From Pseudomonadota bacterium (GTDB lineage Bacteria; Pseudomonadota; Alphaproteobacteria; Rhizobiales; Hyphomicrobiaceae): a DNA stretch of 5,756 nucleotides. Made by a program: the position numbers and the translations under genes. The stretch is from contig JAEZBU010000001.1 in assembly GCA_023426855.1 (NCBI GenBank), forward strand, positions 1 through 5,756, given 5' to 3'. Each line of letters starts with the position of its first letter. The first letter of the stretch is position 1. The notes below the pieces were generated by a model. That model saw only the letters and a list, made by a program, of their open reading frames with translations. It searched no databases and was not told where the DNA came from. Below are positions 1 through 5,756 of this stretch, piece by piece.

Positions 1-872
1 CCGAGAAGGCCATACGCATCCAGGAGGACATCGACATCGACGTGCTCGTGCACGGCGAGTTCGAGCGCAACGACATGGTCGAATATTTCGGCGAGCAGCT
101 TTCCGGTTTTGCCTTCACGCAGAACGGCTGGGTGCAATCCTACGGCTCGCGCTACGTGAAGCCGCCGGTGATTTTCGGCGATGTCTCTCGTCCGAAGCCG
201 ATGACGGTGGAATGGTCGGCCTACGCGCAGTCGCTCACCAAGCGGCCGATGAAGGGCATGCTGACCGGTCCGGTCACCATCCTGCAATGGTCATTCGTGC
301 GCGATGACCAGCCGCGGTCGACAACCTGCCAGCAAATCGCCCTGGCGATCCGCGACGAAGTGGTGGATCTGGAAAAGGCCGGCATTCGCCTGATCCAGAT
401 CGACGAGCCCGCGTTGCGCGAAGGCTTGCCGCTGCGCAAGGCCGAGCACGCCGACTATCTGAAGTGGGCGGTCGACAGCTTCCGCCTCTCTGCTGCCGGT
501 GTCGCCGACGAAACGCAGATCCACACACATATGTGCTACTGCGAATTCAACGACATCATGCCGTCGATCGCGGCGCTGGATGCCGATGTCATCTCGATCG
601 AGACATCGCGGTCGGACATGGAACTGCTCAGCAGTTTCTCGGGCTTCAAGTATCCGAATGATATCGGACCTGGCGTGTACGACATCCATTCGCCGCGCTG
701 CCCGAGCACGCACGACATGGTTTCGCTGGTCAGCAAGGCCAAGGAGCGGCTGGCGCCGGAACAGATCTGGATCAATCCGGATTGCGGCCTGAAAACCCGC
801 AAATGGGATGAGGTCAAGCCGGCGCTGCGCAACATGGTCGATGCGGCCAAGAAGCTGCGCGCGCAGCTCTGA
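1..872 (+). CDS. metE: 5-methyltetrahydropteroyltriglutamate-homocysteine methyltransferase (MetE), C-terminal part
   Basis: Cobalamin-independent methionine synthase transfers the methyl group of 5-methyltetrahydrofolate-polyglutamate to homocysteine, the last step of methionine synthesis, in the cytosol. Only the last ~289 residues (first full codon at base 3) are present, roughly E. coli residue 466 to the end; the N-terminal ~60% lies off the left edge. The catalytic barrel is intact. Using remembered E. coli numbering, all four zinc ligands align without gaps: His641 (codon 528-530), Cys643 (534-536), Glu665 (600-602) and Cys726 (783-785). The homocysteine contacts Glu484 (57-59) and Asp599 (402-404), the folate-stacking Trp561 (288-290), Glu605 (420-422) and the proton donor His694 (687-689) are also present. 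The stop is TGA at 870-872. The start and any upstream riboswitch or MetR site are outside the window. Family assignment is essentially certain. Confidence 0.97.
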   Translation, partial: EKAIRIQEDIDIDVLVHGEFERNDMVEYFGEQLSGFAFTQNGWVQSYGSRYVKPPVIFGDVSRPKPMTVEWSAYAQSLTKRPMKGMLTGPVTILQWSFVRDDQPRSTTCQQIALAIRDEVVDLEKAGIRLIQIDEPALREGLPLRKAEHADYLKWAVDSFRLSAAGVADETQIHTHMCYCEFNDIMPSIAALDADVISIETSRSDMELLSSFSGFKYPNDIGPGVYDIHSPRCPSTHDMVSLVSKAKERLAPEQIWINPDCGLKTRKWDEVKPALRNMVDAAKKLRAQL

Positions 873-888
873 TTGCGCACATTGACAC

Positions 889-914
889 CCTGCAGGCCGC
901 GCGCGGCCTGCAGG
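889..914. terminator. Perfect GC-rich palindrome, likely bidirectional terminator between convergent genes
   Basis: The half-site CCTGCAGGCCGCG is followed directly by its exact reverse complement, giving a 26-bp perfect dyad. As RNA it could form an 11-bp stem (889-899 with 904-914) with a CGCG loop. It starts 16 bases after the metE stop and ends 2 bases before the stop codon of the opposing glycosyltransferase gene (TAA, complement of 917-919). Neither strand has a true T-tract after the stem: the + side reads CTTTACTG and the - side GTGTCAATG. It is therefore a non-canonical intrinsic terminator at best, although the position between two gene ends strongly suggests a 3'-end role. A protein-binding dyad is an alternative. 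Confidence 0.6.
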
Positions 915-916
915 CT

Positions 917-2083
917 TTACTGGGGTTCAGGAACGCGCTGGCGCCTGATTGAGGTCCGGCGCGGCGGATCGATGGCGATCTGATTGCCGCGCCATATATA
1001 ACTCTGGCGGACCCAGGCTGTAGCCCATATGGCAATCACCATGCCGTCGCGCAGGAGCCAGCTTACAGGCGAACGCCACGTCAAGTGCCACCGTGCAGCG
1101 TGTGCCAGCCACGCTTCGCACATAAGCCAGAAGCAGAGCAGACCGGCCATCGTTGCGATCACGGACCAATCGAAAATCGACGCGGCGAAACCGGCCGCGA
1201 TAAGTGGCGGGAAAACACCGGTTAGAATTTCCGGCGCGAACTGCAATGGAAATGACTGCCGGCGAAGCTGCGCCCAGCGCAACTGCCTGGACCAGACGAC
1301 CTGCGCGCTACGATAGCCGAGCGGCTGTTGGAATGGCTGGTCCACAAGGTTCACCCTGCGGCCCGCCTGCCTGATGATTTTGGTCGCAGCGGCGTCTTCG
1401 GCTGTATCGCGCGCCAGCGCACCGATGCCTCCGGCGGCCTCCAGATCGCGTCGGCGCCACAACATCGTCTTGCCCTGGGAAAATCCATAGCCGAGCGTGT
1501 CCGTCGCGTATTGCCAACGCGCCTGATAAGTATTCAGGAACGCGCATTCGACCTCCGCCCAGAAGCCCTCCGGATGCGACCCGATCGGCGGAGAACAGAC
1601 GAGGCCGGTGTCTGGTCCCCATCTCAAAAGCAAGCGCTGAAGATAGTCCGCCGGCATCAGGACATTGCTGTCGGCCAGAACGATCCAATCATGCTTGGCG
1701 GCCGCCCAGCCCTTGGCGACGTTATTCAGCTTTGGATTGACCGATCCGAGATCGTCACCAATCAGCAGCCGTGCCGACACTTCGGGATGCCGTTCAATCA
1801 ACGTCTCGACCAACGTCGTGGCCGGATCGTCGGCGCGCGCGGCACAGAAGAGGATTTCGTAACGCGGATAATCCAGCTCGAACGTGGATTGCAGTGTCAG
1901 CCCGTCGAATGGCTCGATACCACACACCGGCCGCACAATGCTGACCGCAGGCATATCGGAGCGAGCCCGAACATGCTTATCGCCGTGCCGGCAGCGCCAC
2001 GCGGCGATGGCAACGGTTGCGACATGGATTGCCGTGGCCGCTGCTGCAAATACGGCAAGACCCCATCCCAGCTCATTCATCAT
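917..2083 (-). CDS. Ceramide glucosyltransferase-like GT21 family membrane glycosyltransferase
   Basis: Probable inner-membrane glycosyltransferase moving a sugar from a UDP-sugar to a lipid acceptor, most likely ceramide. Counting from the second of two tandem ATGs (2078-2080), the protein has 387 residues, the usual size for this family. An N-terminal hydrophobic anchor (~5-28) precedes a GT-A domain opening with VSIVRPVCGIEP (46-57). The family residues are visible in order: Asp-Asp-Pro (84-86), ADSNV with Asp137, AED (227-229) and RQLRW (265-269), the (Q/R)xxRW motif of processive and GT21 enzymes. Hydrophobic C-terminal segments follow at ~286-322 and ~340-357, then a WRGNQI tail like that of animal ceramide glucosyltransferase. 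The open frame extends in-frame to 2230, but those ~50 residues look non-coding and precede the membrane anchor, so I use the tandem ATG (2083 or 2080). No strong Shine-Dalgarno decides between the two; AGAAGA lies ~9-12 bases upstream. HpnI, the hopanoid glycosyltransferase, is a related alternative, but the QGKTMLWRR and AEDAAATK stretches suit rhizobial glucosylceramide synthases better. No other sphingolipid gene is in view. Confidence 0.82.
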   Translation of the reverse strand: MMNELGWGLAVFAAAATAIHVATVAIAAWRCRHGDKHVRARSDMPAVSIVRPVCGIEPFDGLTLQSTFELDYPRYEILFCAARADDPATTLVETLIERHPEVSARLLIGDDLGSVNPKLNNVAKGWAAAKHDWIVLADSNVLMPADYLQRLLLRWGPDTGLVCSPPIGSHPEGFWAEVECAFLNTYQARWQYATDTLGYGFSQGKTMLWRRRDLEAAGGIGALARDTAEDAAATKIIRQAGRRVNLVDQPFQQPLGYRSAQVVWSRQLRWAQLRRQSFPLQFAPEILTGVFPPLIAAGFAASIFDWSVIATMAGLLCFWLMCEAWLAHAARWHLTWRSPVSWLLRDGMVIAIWATAWVRQSYIWRGNQIAIDPPRRTSIRRQRVPEPQ

Positions 2084-2257
2084 CAAGATGTCTTCTGCGG
2101 CTAAAACGCTGACTTTGGCTCTGTGCGCGACTCTTGTGACATCGATATTACAGTCATCAGGCGCCTGCCTTGCTGGGGGGCTCGCTCGTCGAACCTCTCC
2201 GCTCCGCATTCCGGCCACGCCAAGCAACAAACCACACAGCGAAGGCGCACTGCTAGC

Positions 2258-2285
2258 TTGATGTATGGTGCGGCGATACTAGGTA
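2258..2285 (+). promoter_or_regulatory. Weak candidate sigma70-type promoter for ndh
   Basis: TTGATG (2258-2263) resembles a -35 hexamer, and TAGGTA (2280-2285) lies 16 bases downstream as a poor -10. If used, transcription would begin near 2292, leaving only a short leader containing the ndh ribosome binding site. The -10 match is poor, so this is a guess from position and partial consensus. Confidence 0.22.
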
Positions 2286-2295
2286 AGAGTGGGTT

Positions 2296-2299
2296 GGAG
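2296..2299 (+). promoter_or_regulatory. Ribosome binding site of ndh
   Basis: GGAG lies 5 bases before ATG 2305 and 8 bases before the adjacent ATG 2308. Both start codons are compatible; the 8-base spacing slightly favours the second. The protein would differ by a single methionine. Confidence 0.65.
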
Positions 2300-2304
2300 C
2301 GTTT

Positions 2305-3588
2305 ATGATGACGACTTCCAAAGCGCAGCATCACGTCGTCGTAGTCGGCGCAGGTTTCGGCGGATTGGAAACCGTGCATCGCCTGGCTGGCGCACCGGTT
2401 CGCATTACGATCGTCGATCGTCGCAATCACCACCTGTTTCAGCCGCTGCTCTATCAGGTTGCAACAGCTTCGCTTGCGCCCTCTGAAATCGCGTGGCCGG
2501 TTCGGCACCTCTTGCGCAATCGTCCCGATGTGACGACTCTGCTGGCAACCGTCGAAGGCATCGACAAGGATGCGCGCCAAGTCGTTCTCGATGATGGCTC
2601 GACCCTGTCTTACGATACGCTCGTGCTGGCCACCGGCGCTCGCCATGCCTACTTCGGCCATGACGATTGGGAGCCATTCGCCCCAGGCCTCAAAACGCTG
2701 GAAGATGCGACCGCGATCCGTCGCCGTATCCTGACCGCCTTCGAGCAGGCGGAACGGGAAACCGACCCGCAACGCCAGGCTGCACTTCTCACCTTCGTCG
2801 TCATCGGCGCCGGGCCGACCGGCGTTGAACTTGCCGGTACCATCGTCGAACTGGCGCGCTCAACGCTGCCGAAGGATTTCCGTCACGTCGATACACGGAA
2901 GGCGCGCGTGGTCTTGATCGAGGCCGGGCCTCGCGTCCTGGCAGGCTTTACGGAAGATCTATCAGCCTACGCCCTGCGTTCCCTGGAGGGCCTGGGCGTC
3001 GAAGTCGAACTTGGGCATCCCGTATCGGCCTGTACGGCTGACGGCGTCGTCTACGGCGACAAGACGCTTGCTGCGTCCACCATCATCTGGGCCGCCGGTG
3101 TGCAAGCCTCACCGGCCGGCGAATGGCTCGGCGCGCCGGTCGATCGGGCCGGACGCGTCAAGGTCGAACCAAACCTGACCGTGCCCGGTCATCCGGACAT
3201 CTTTGTCATCGGCGATGCTGCGGCCGTAACCGCTCCGGACGGGACGCCGGTTCCGGGCATCGCGCCTGCAGCCAAGCAACAAGGCAAATACGTTGCTGAC
3301 GTGATCAGAGCCCGTTTGCGCGGTGAGAGCGGAGCGCCCGTGTTCCGCTATAAGCATGACGGCAGTCTCGCAACGATCGGCAAGCGGTTGGCGGTCATTG
3401 ATTTTGGCCGCATCAAGCTACGCGGCGCGCTGGCTTGGTGGATGTGGGGCCTTGCGCACATTTACTTCCTGATCGGAGTTCGAAACCGATTGAGTGTCGC
3501 CATGAGTTGGCTCTGGATCCATGCGCGGGACCAGCGCAGTTCAAGGCTGATCACGCAAGACAACGCACACACCGGCAAACGCGGGTAA
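2305..3588 (+). CDS. ndh: Type II NADH:quinone oxidoreductase (NDH-2)
   Basis: Single-subunit, FAD-dependent, non-proton-pumping NADH dehydrogenase that passes electrons from cytosolic NADH to membrane quinone. The 427-residue length is typical. The first Rossmann motif GAGFGG (15-20), with Asp38 at the end of the next strand, binds FAD. It is followed by HHLFQPLLYQVATASL (42-57), characteristic of NDH-2. The second Rossmann motif GAGPTG (168-173) binds the nicotinamide nucleotide, and Glu206 at the end of its second strand fits NADH rather than NADPH. FVIGDAAAV (300-308) is the second FAD contact, and PAAKQQGKYVA (321-331) is the quinone-site region. An amphipathic/hydrophobic C-terminal stretch, ~375-405 with WWMWGLAHIYFLIG, is the membrane-attachment segment. 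There is no signal peptide, so it acts on the cytosolic face. The gene is divergent from the glycosyltransferase and is followed after 115 bp by the co-directional ABC-F gene. Homologous NAD(P)/FAD disulfide-type oxidoreductases are an alternative, but the C-terminal anchor and motifs make NDH-2 very likely. Confidence 0.92.
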   Translation: MMTTSKAQHHVVVVGAGFGGLETVHRLAGAPVRITIVDRRNHHLFQPLLYQVATASLAPSEIAWPVRHLLRNRPDVTTLLATVEGIDKDARQVVLDDGSTLSYDTLVLATGARHAYFGHDDWEPFAPGLKTLEDATAIRRRILTAFEQAERETDPQRQAALLTFVVIGAGPTGVELAGTIVELARSTLPKDFRHVDTRKARVVLIEAGPRVLAGFTEDLSAYALRSLEGLGVEVELGHPVSACTADGVVYGDKTLAASTIIWAAGVQASPAGEWLGAPVDRAGRVKVEPNLTVPGHPDIFVIGDAAAVTAPDGTPVPGIAPAAKQQGKYVADVIRARLRGESGAPVFRYKHDGSLATIGKRLAVIDFGRIKLRGALAWWMWGLAHIYFLIGVRNRLSVAMSWLWIHARDQRSSRLITQDNAHTGKRG

Positions 3589-3613
3589 CGCGACCGTAGC
3601 ACCACCGTCCATC

Positions 3614-3670
3614 ATGTTTCAGGCGCCGCGACCGATGCGCACTTGCGCGCTCGCCGCCCGCGTGGCCTAA
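3614..3670 (+). other. Possible 18-codon leader ORF upstream of the ABC-F gene
   Basis: An ATG at 3614 opens a frame encoding MFQAPRPMRTCALAARVA and ends with TAA at 3668-3670, 33 bases before the ABC-F start. Its end overlaps the left arm of the hairpin described at 3664-3700. No Shine-Dalgarno sequence precedes the ATG, and short open frames are common by chance in GC-rich DNA. It is listed because some ABC-F genes are controlled by translated leaders; the evidence here is positional only. Confidence 0.18.
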
Positions 3671-3700
3671 CGCGTGGCTGACGTTTCCTAGCCAAAGGCC
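3664..3700 (+). promoter_or_regulatory. Potential leader hairpin covering the ABC-F ribosome binding site
   Basis: Two nested complementary segments can pair: GGCCT (3664-3668) with AGGCC (3696-3700), and TGGCT (3675-3679) with AGCCA (3690-3694). The apical loop has 10 bases, with a 6-base bulge on the left and one base on the right. The right arm contains the AAAGG ribosome binding site (3694-3698), so the folded form would hide it. A direct repeat CGCGTGGC (3659-3666 and 3671-3678) offers an alternative partner for GCCA (3691-3694), so two pairings could compete. Stability was not calculated. Confidence 0.3.
3694..3698 (+). promoter_or_regulatory. Ribosome binding site of the ABC-F gene
   Basis: AAAGG ends 5 bases before the ATG at 3704. 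It is a moderate match to the Shine-Dalgarno sequence and the only one nearby, which supports this start. Confidence 0.5.
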
Positions 3701-3703
3701 GCC

Positions 3704-5326
3704 ATGATCCATCTCGACAACATCGCCAAACAGAACGGTCACCAGATCCTGTTCACCGGAGCCTCGGCAGCACTGTTCAAAGGCGAGAAGGTTGGCCTCG
3801 TCGGCCCCAACGGGGCGGGCAAATCGACGCTCTTCCGCATGATTGTCGGAGAGGATTATCCGGACGAGGGGCAAGTGTCCGTCGATCGCGGCATTACCAT
3901 TGGCTATTTCAGCCAGGACGTCGGCGAGATGTCGGGTCGCAGCGCTATAGCCGAGGTGATGGACGGTGCGGGGCCGGTCAGCGTCGTTGCCGCGGAGCTC
4001 GCAGAACTCGAGGTCGCGATGGCAGACCCTGACCGGATGGACGAATTGGAGGCCTTGATCGACCGCTATGGCCTGGCGCAGACCCGCTTTGACCAACTCG
4101 GCGGCTACGCGCTGGAAGGACGTGCGCGAGAAGTATTGGCTGGCCTGAACTTCAGTCAGGAGATGATGGACAGCGACGTGGGCGCCTTGTCCGGCGGCTG
4201 GAAGATGCGCGTGGCACTTGCCCGCATTCTGCTCATGCGTCCCGACGCCATGCTGCTCGACGAGCCGTCGAACCATCTCGACATCGAAAGCCTGATCTGG
4301 CTTGAGCAGTTCCTCAAGGCCTACGACGGCGCCTTGCTGATGACCTCGCACGACCGCGAGTTCATGGATCGTATCGTCACCAAGATCGTCGAGATCGATA
4401 GTGGCGAGCTCACCAGCTACTCTGGCGGCTACGCATTCTACGTCGCGCAACGCGCGCTCGCCGATCAGCACCAGCAGGCGCAATTCGAACGCCAGCAGGC
4501 GATGCTCGCCAAGGAACAGCGCTTCATTGAGCGGTTCAAAGCCCGCGCATCACATGCCGCTCAAGTCCAGAGCCGGGTCAAGACCCTTGAGAAGATCGAG
4601 CGCGTCGAGCCGCCCAAGCGACGGCAAACCGTCGTCTTCGAGTTCCCGCCCGCGCCGCGCTCGGGCGAAGACGTCGCGACACTCAAAGGCGTGCATAAGC
4701 GCTACGGCAACCGCATCATCTATGAGGGCCTGGATTTCCAGGTGCGCCGGCGAGAACGCTGGTGCGTGATGGGCGTCAACGGCGCTGGCAAGTCGACCTT
4801 GCTGAAGCTCATAGCTGGCACGACCGAGCCGGATGCCGGCAGCGTCGCGATTGGGCCCAGCGTCTCGATGGGCTATTTCGCTCAGCACGCGATGGACTTG
4901 CTCGACGGCAATCGCACGGTGTTCCAGTCGCTCGAAGATCAGTTTCCGCAAGCTGGCCAGGGCCCGCTGCGCACACTCGCCGGCTGCTTCGGATTTTCGG
5001 GCGATGACGCGGAGAAGAAGTGTCGCGTGCTGTCGGGTGGCGAGAAAGCGCGTCTCGTCATGGCCAAGATGATGTTCGACCCGCCTAATTTCCTGGTGCT
5101 CGATGAGCCTACCAACCATCTCGACATGGCGACGAAGGAGATGTTGATCGTGGCGCTGTCGCGCTATGAAGGCGCCATGCTGTTCGTATCGCATGACCGG
5201 CACTTCCTGGCCGCGCTATCCAATCGCGTGCTTGAGCTGACGCCCGAAGGCGTTCACGCCTATGGCGGCGGCTACACCGAATATGTTGAGCGCAGCGGTC
5301 ACGAAGCGCCGGGTTTACGGAGCTAA
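3704..5326 (+). CDS. ABC-F family ATPase (YheS-like, ribosome-associated class)
   Basis: Soluble tandem-ATPase protein without membrane segments. Known ABC-F members bind the ribosomal E site and act on translation or antibiotic-stalled ribosomes; the task of this one is not known. In the first ATPase domain, Walker A is GPNGAGKST (34-42), the signature LSGGW (162-166), Walker B LLDEP with catalytic Glu187, and the switch is His216. The inter-domain linker (~240-305) is helical and charged, with QRFIERFKARASHAAQVQSR (272-291), the stretch that contacts P-site tRNA in studied relatives. The second domain has Walker A GVNGAGKST (357-365), signature LSGGE (443-447), Walker B with Glu468 and His497. 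Both sites therefore look catalytically competent. The 540-residue protein ends soon after the second domain and lacks the long C-terminal extension of E. coli YheS (~637 aa) and Uup, although its linker most resembles YheS. It starts in the first ATPase strand (MIHLDNI), as expected. It could be a housekeeping translation factor or a resistance protein; context does not decide. Confidence 0.93.
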   Translation: MIHLDNIAKQNGHQILFTGASAALFKGEKVGLVGPNGAGKSTLFRMIVGEDYPDEGQVSVDRGITIGYFSQDVGEMSGRSAIAEVMDGAGPVSVVAAELAELEVAMADPDRMDELEALIDRYGLAQTRFDQLGGYALEGRAREVLAGLNFSQEMMDSDVGALSGGWKMRVALARILLMRPDAMLLDEPSNHLDIESLIWLEQFLKAYDGALLMTSHDREFMDRIVTKIVEIDSGELTSYSGGYAFYVAQRALADQHQQAQFERQQAMLAKEQRFIERFKARASHAAQVQSRVKTLEKIERVEPPKRRQTVVFEFPPAPRSGEDVATLKGVHKRYGNRIIYEGLDFQVRRRERWCVMGVNGAGKSTLLKLIAGTTEPDAGSVAIGPSVSMGYFAQHAMDLLDGNRTVFQSLEDQFPQAGQGPLRTLAGCFGFSGDDAEKKCRVLSGGEKARLVMAKMMFDPPNFLVLDEPTNHLDMATKEMLIVALSRYEGAMLFVSHDRHFLAALSNRVLELTPEGVHAYGGGYTEYVERSGHEAPGLRS

Positions 5327-5355
5327 CCGGCACGCGCAACTGAGAGACCGAGTGA

Positions 5356-5378
5356 ACGGGAGGCGAAATGCCTCCCGT
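5356..5378. terminator. GC-rich hairpin between convergent genes, possible terminator
   Basis: ACGGGAGGC (5356-5364) pairs perfectly over 9 bp with GCCTCCCGT (5370-5378), leaving a 5-base loop GAAAT. It begins 29 bases after the ABC-F stop and lies 19 bases beyond the stop of the opposing VOC gene, so it could end transcription from both sides. No T-tract follows on either strand, which lowers confidence in factor-independent termination. Confidence 0.55.
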
Positions 5379-5397
5379 GAATCATGCTGTCGGCAAC

Positions 5398-5756
5398 TTA
5401 GCTGGAAGCCACCTGCAAGAACTCAATCGTGATACTTTCCGCATTGCGAACGTAGCACACGCGCCGGCCCCGGTTCGGACCAGCGTCGATATTGATGATC
5501 TCGCCCGCGAGCTCGAAACCATAACGGCGTGCCGTCGCGACGGCCGCGTCCGCATCGTCGATGTCGAAGCCTACATGCGCCGAACCGGCATCGCACAGTC
5601 GGCTGCGCACAACCGTACGATCGGCCGGGCCGGAATAGCTGATCAGCTCGATGCGCTGACCGGCCGCCTCGACGAACGCGATCTCCAGCGATGCGCCGGC
5701 GATGCCAGTCATCCGCTGGATCAAAGCGTCATCGCGCGGACCTCGCGACAGCAGCT
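5398..5756 (-). CDS. VOC superfamily (glyoxalase/bleomycin-resistance fold) protein, N-terminally truncated by window edge
   Basis: The frame stays open from its TAA stop (complement of 5398-5400) to the right edge, so the true start lies outside. An internal TTG at 5722-5724 is probably not the start, because LLSRGPRDDALIQRMTGI reads as continuous protein across it. About 119 residues are visible. The VOC pattern is clear: RIELISY with a Glu (codon 5647-5649), SAHVGFDIDD with a His (5575-5577) and ITIEFLQ with a Glu (5422-5424). These match three of the four metal ligands of the fold; the first, near the N-terminus, would be off the window. Members include lactoylglutathione lyase, methylmalonyl-CoA epimerase, dioxygenases and fosfomycin/bleomycin resistance proteins. 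The visible part does not identify the substrate. The gene converges on the ABC-F gene across a 71-bp gap holding a hairpin. Confidence 0.82.
   Translation of the reverse strand, partial: LLSRGPRDDALIQRMTGIAGASLEIAFVEAAGQRIELISYSGPADRTVVRSRLCDAGSAHVGFDIDDADAAVATARRYGFELAGEIINIDAGPNRGRRVCYVRNAESITIEFLQVASS

Larger units (their letters stand above)
2084..2304. other. Divergent intergenic region between glycosyltransferase gene and ndh
   Basis: These ~220 bases separate two divergently transcribed genes and must contain both 5' regions unless the glycosyltransferase starts further upstream. Its left half has a modest AT-rich island around 2141-2150 (ATCGATATTA), which on the - strand reads TAATAT and could be a -10 element; no matching -35 sits 16-18 bases upstream of it. 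I see no inverted repeat of operator quality, no riboswitch and no convincing small gene. Confidence 0.5.

Noticed and set aside
291..713. 140-codon - strand frame opposite metE
   Set aside because: Antisense to conserved MetE active-site codons; Arg/Asp-rich translation typical of a shadow frame.
1328..2104. 258-codon open frame on the + strand across the glycosyltransferase gene
   Set aside because: Antisense shadow of a gene with clear GT21 motifs; its translation has no family features.
2123..2308. 61-codon + strand frame with GTG start in the divergent intergenic region
   Set aside because: No ribosome binding site, and a translation of low-complexity, Arg/Ser/Gln-rich character unlike a real protein. 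Only its last 15 codons are noted as a possible leader.
2101..2772. 223-codon - strand frame running from the intergenic region into ndh
   Set aside because: Mostly antisense to the well-supported NDH-2 coding sequence; no recognisable motifs.
3551..4483. 310-codon open frame on the - strand, antisense to the ABC-F gene
   Set aside because: It lies opposite a gene with complete ABC-F motifs; the translation shows no recognisable domain. Long antisense frames are expected in GC-rich coding DNA.
4550..5203. 217-codon - strand frame opposite the second ATPase domain of ABC-F
   Set aside because: Antisense shadow; no domain recognisable and no plausible start region.
1..5756. Search for CRISPR arrays, insertion sequences, tRNA genes, toxin-antitoxin or phage-defence modules
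   Set aside because: No spaced repeats, transposase motifs, tRNA-like cloverleaf or defence-gene motifs were seen; gene content is ordinary core metabolism.

Overview
The window is GC-rich chromosomal DNA with tightly packed, house-keeping-like genes. Protein sequence style points to an alphaproteobacterium, most likely of the Hyphomicrobiales (rhizobial / Bradyrhizobium-like group). The best clue is a glycosyltransferase resembling the ceramide glucosyltransferases of rhizobia. This assignment is an inference from recognised protein families; there is no rRNA or other decisive marker here.

Layout, left to right. (1) The 3' end of metE (cobalamin-independent methionine synthase) enters from the left edge on the + strand and stops at 872. 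(2) A perfect 26-bp palindrome at 889-914 separates it from a convergent gene and is a likely shared transcription terminator. (3) On the - strand, 917-2083 encodes a membrane-bound family GT21 glycosyltransferase, probably a ceramide glucosyltransferase. (4) A gene-free region of about 220 bp (2084-2304) separates that gene from the divergent ndh gene and must hold promoters for both. (5) ndh (type II NADH dehydrogenase) occupies 2305-3588 on the + strand. (6) After 115 bp without a strong terminator comes a complete ABC-F ATPase gene (3704-5326, +). Its leader can fold over the ribosome binding site and contains a possible 18-codon upstream ORF. (7) A short GC-rich hairpin (5356-5378) separates it from a convergent, 5'-truncated VOC/glyoxalase-fold gene (5398 to the right edge, -).

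The genes do not form an obvious single pathway: methionine synthesis, glycolipid synthesis, respiratory NADH oxidation, ribosome-associated ATPase and a metal-dependent VOC protein. ndh and the ABC-F gene could share a transcript because they are co-oriented and no terminator is visible between them. No mobile element, CRISPR array, tRNA, rRNA or integration scar was seen. I found no convincing new multi-gene system. The most unusual points are the possible leader-peptide/hairpin arrangement before the ABC-F gene, the perfect palindrome between metE and the glycosyltransferase, and the bacterial glucosylceramide-synthase-like gene itself.
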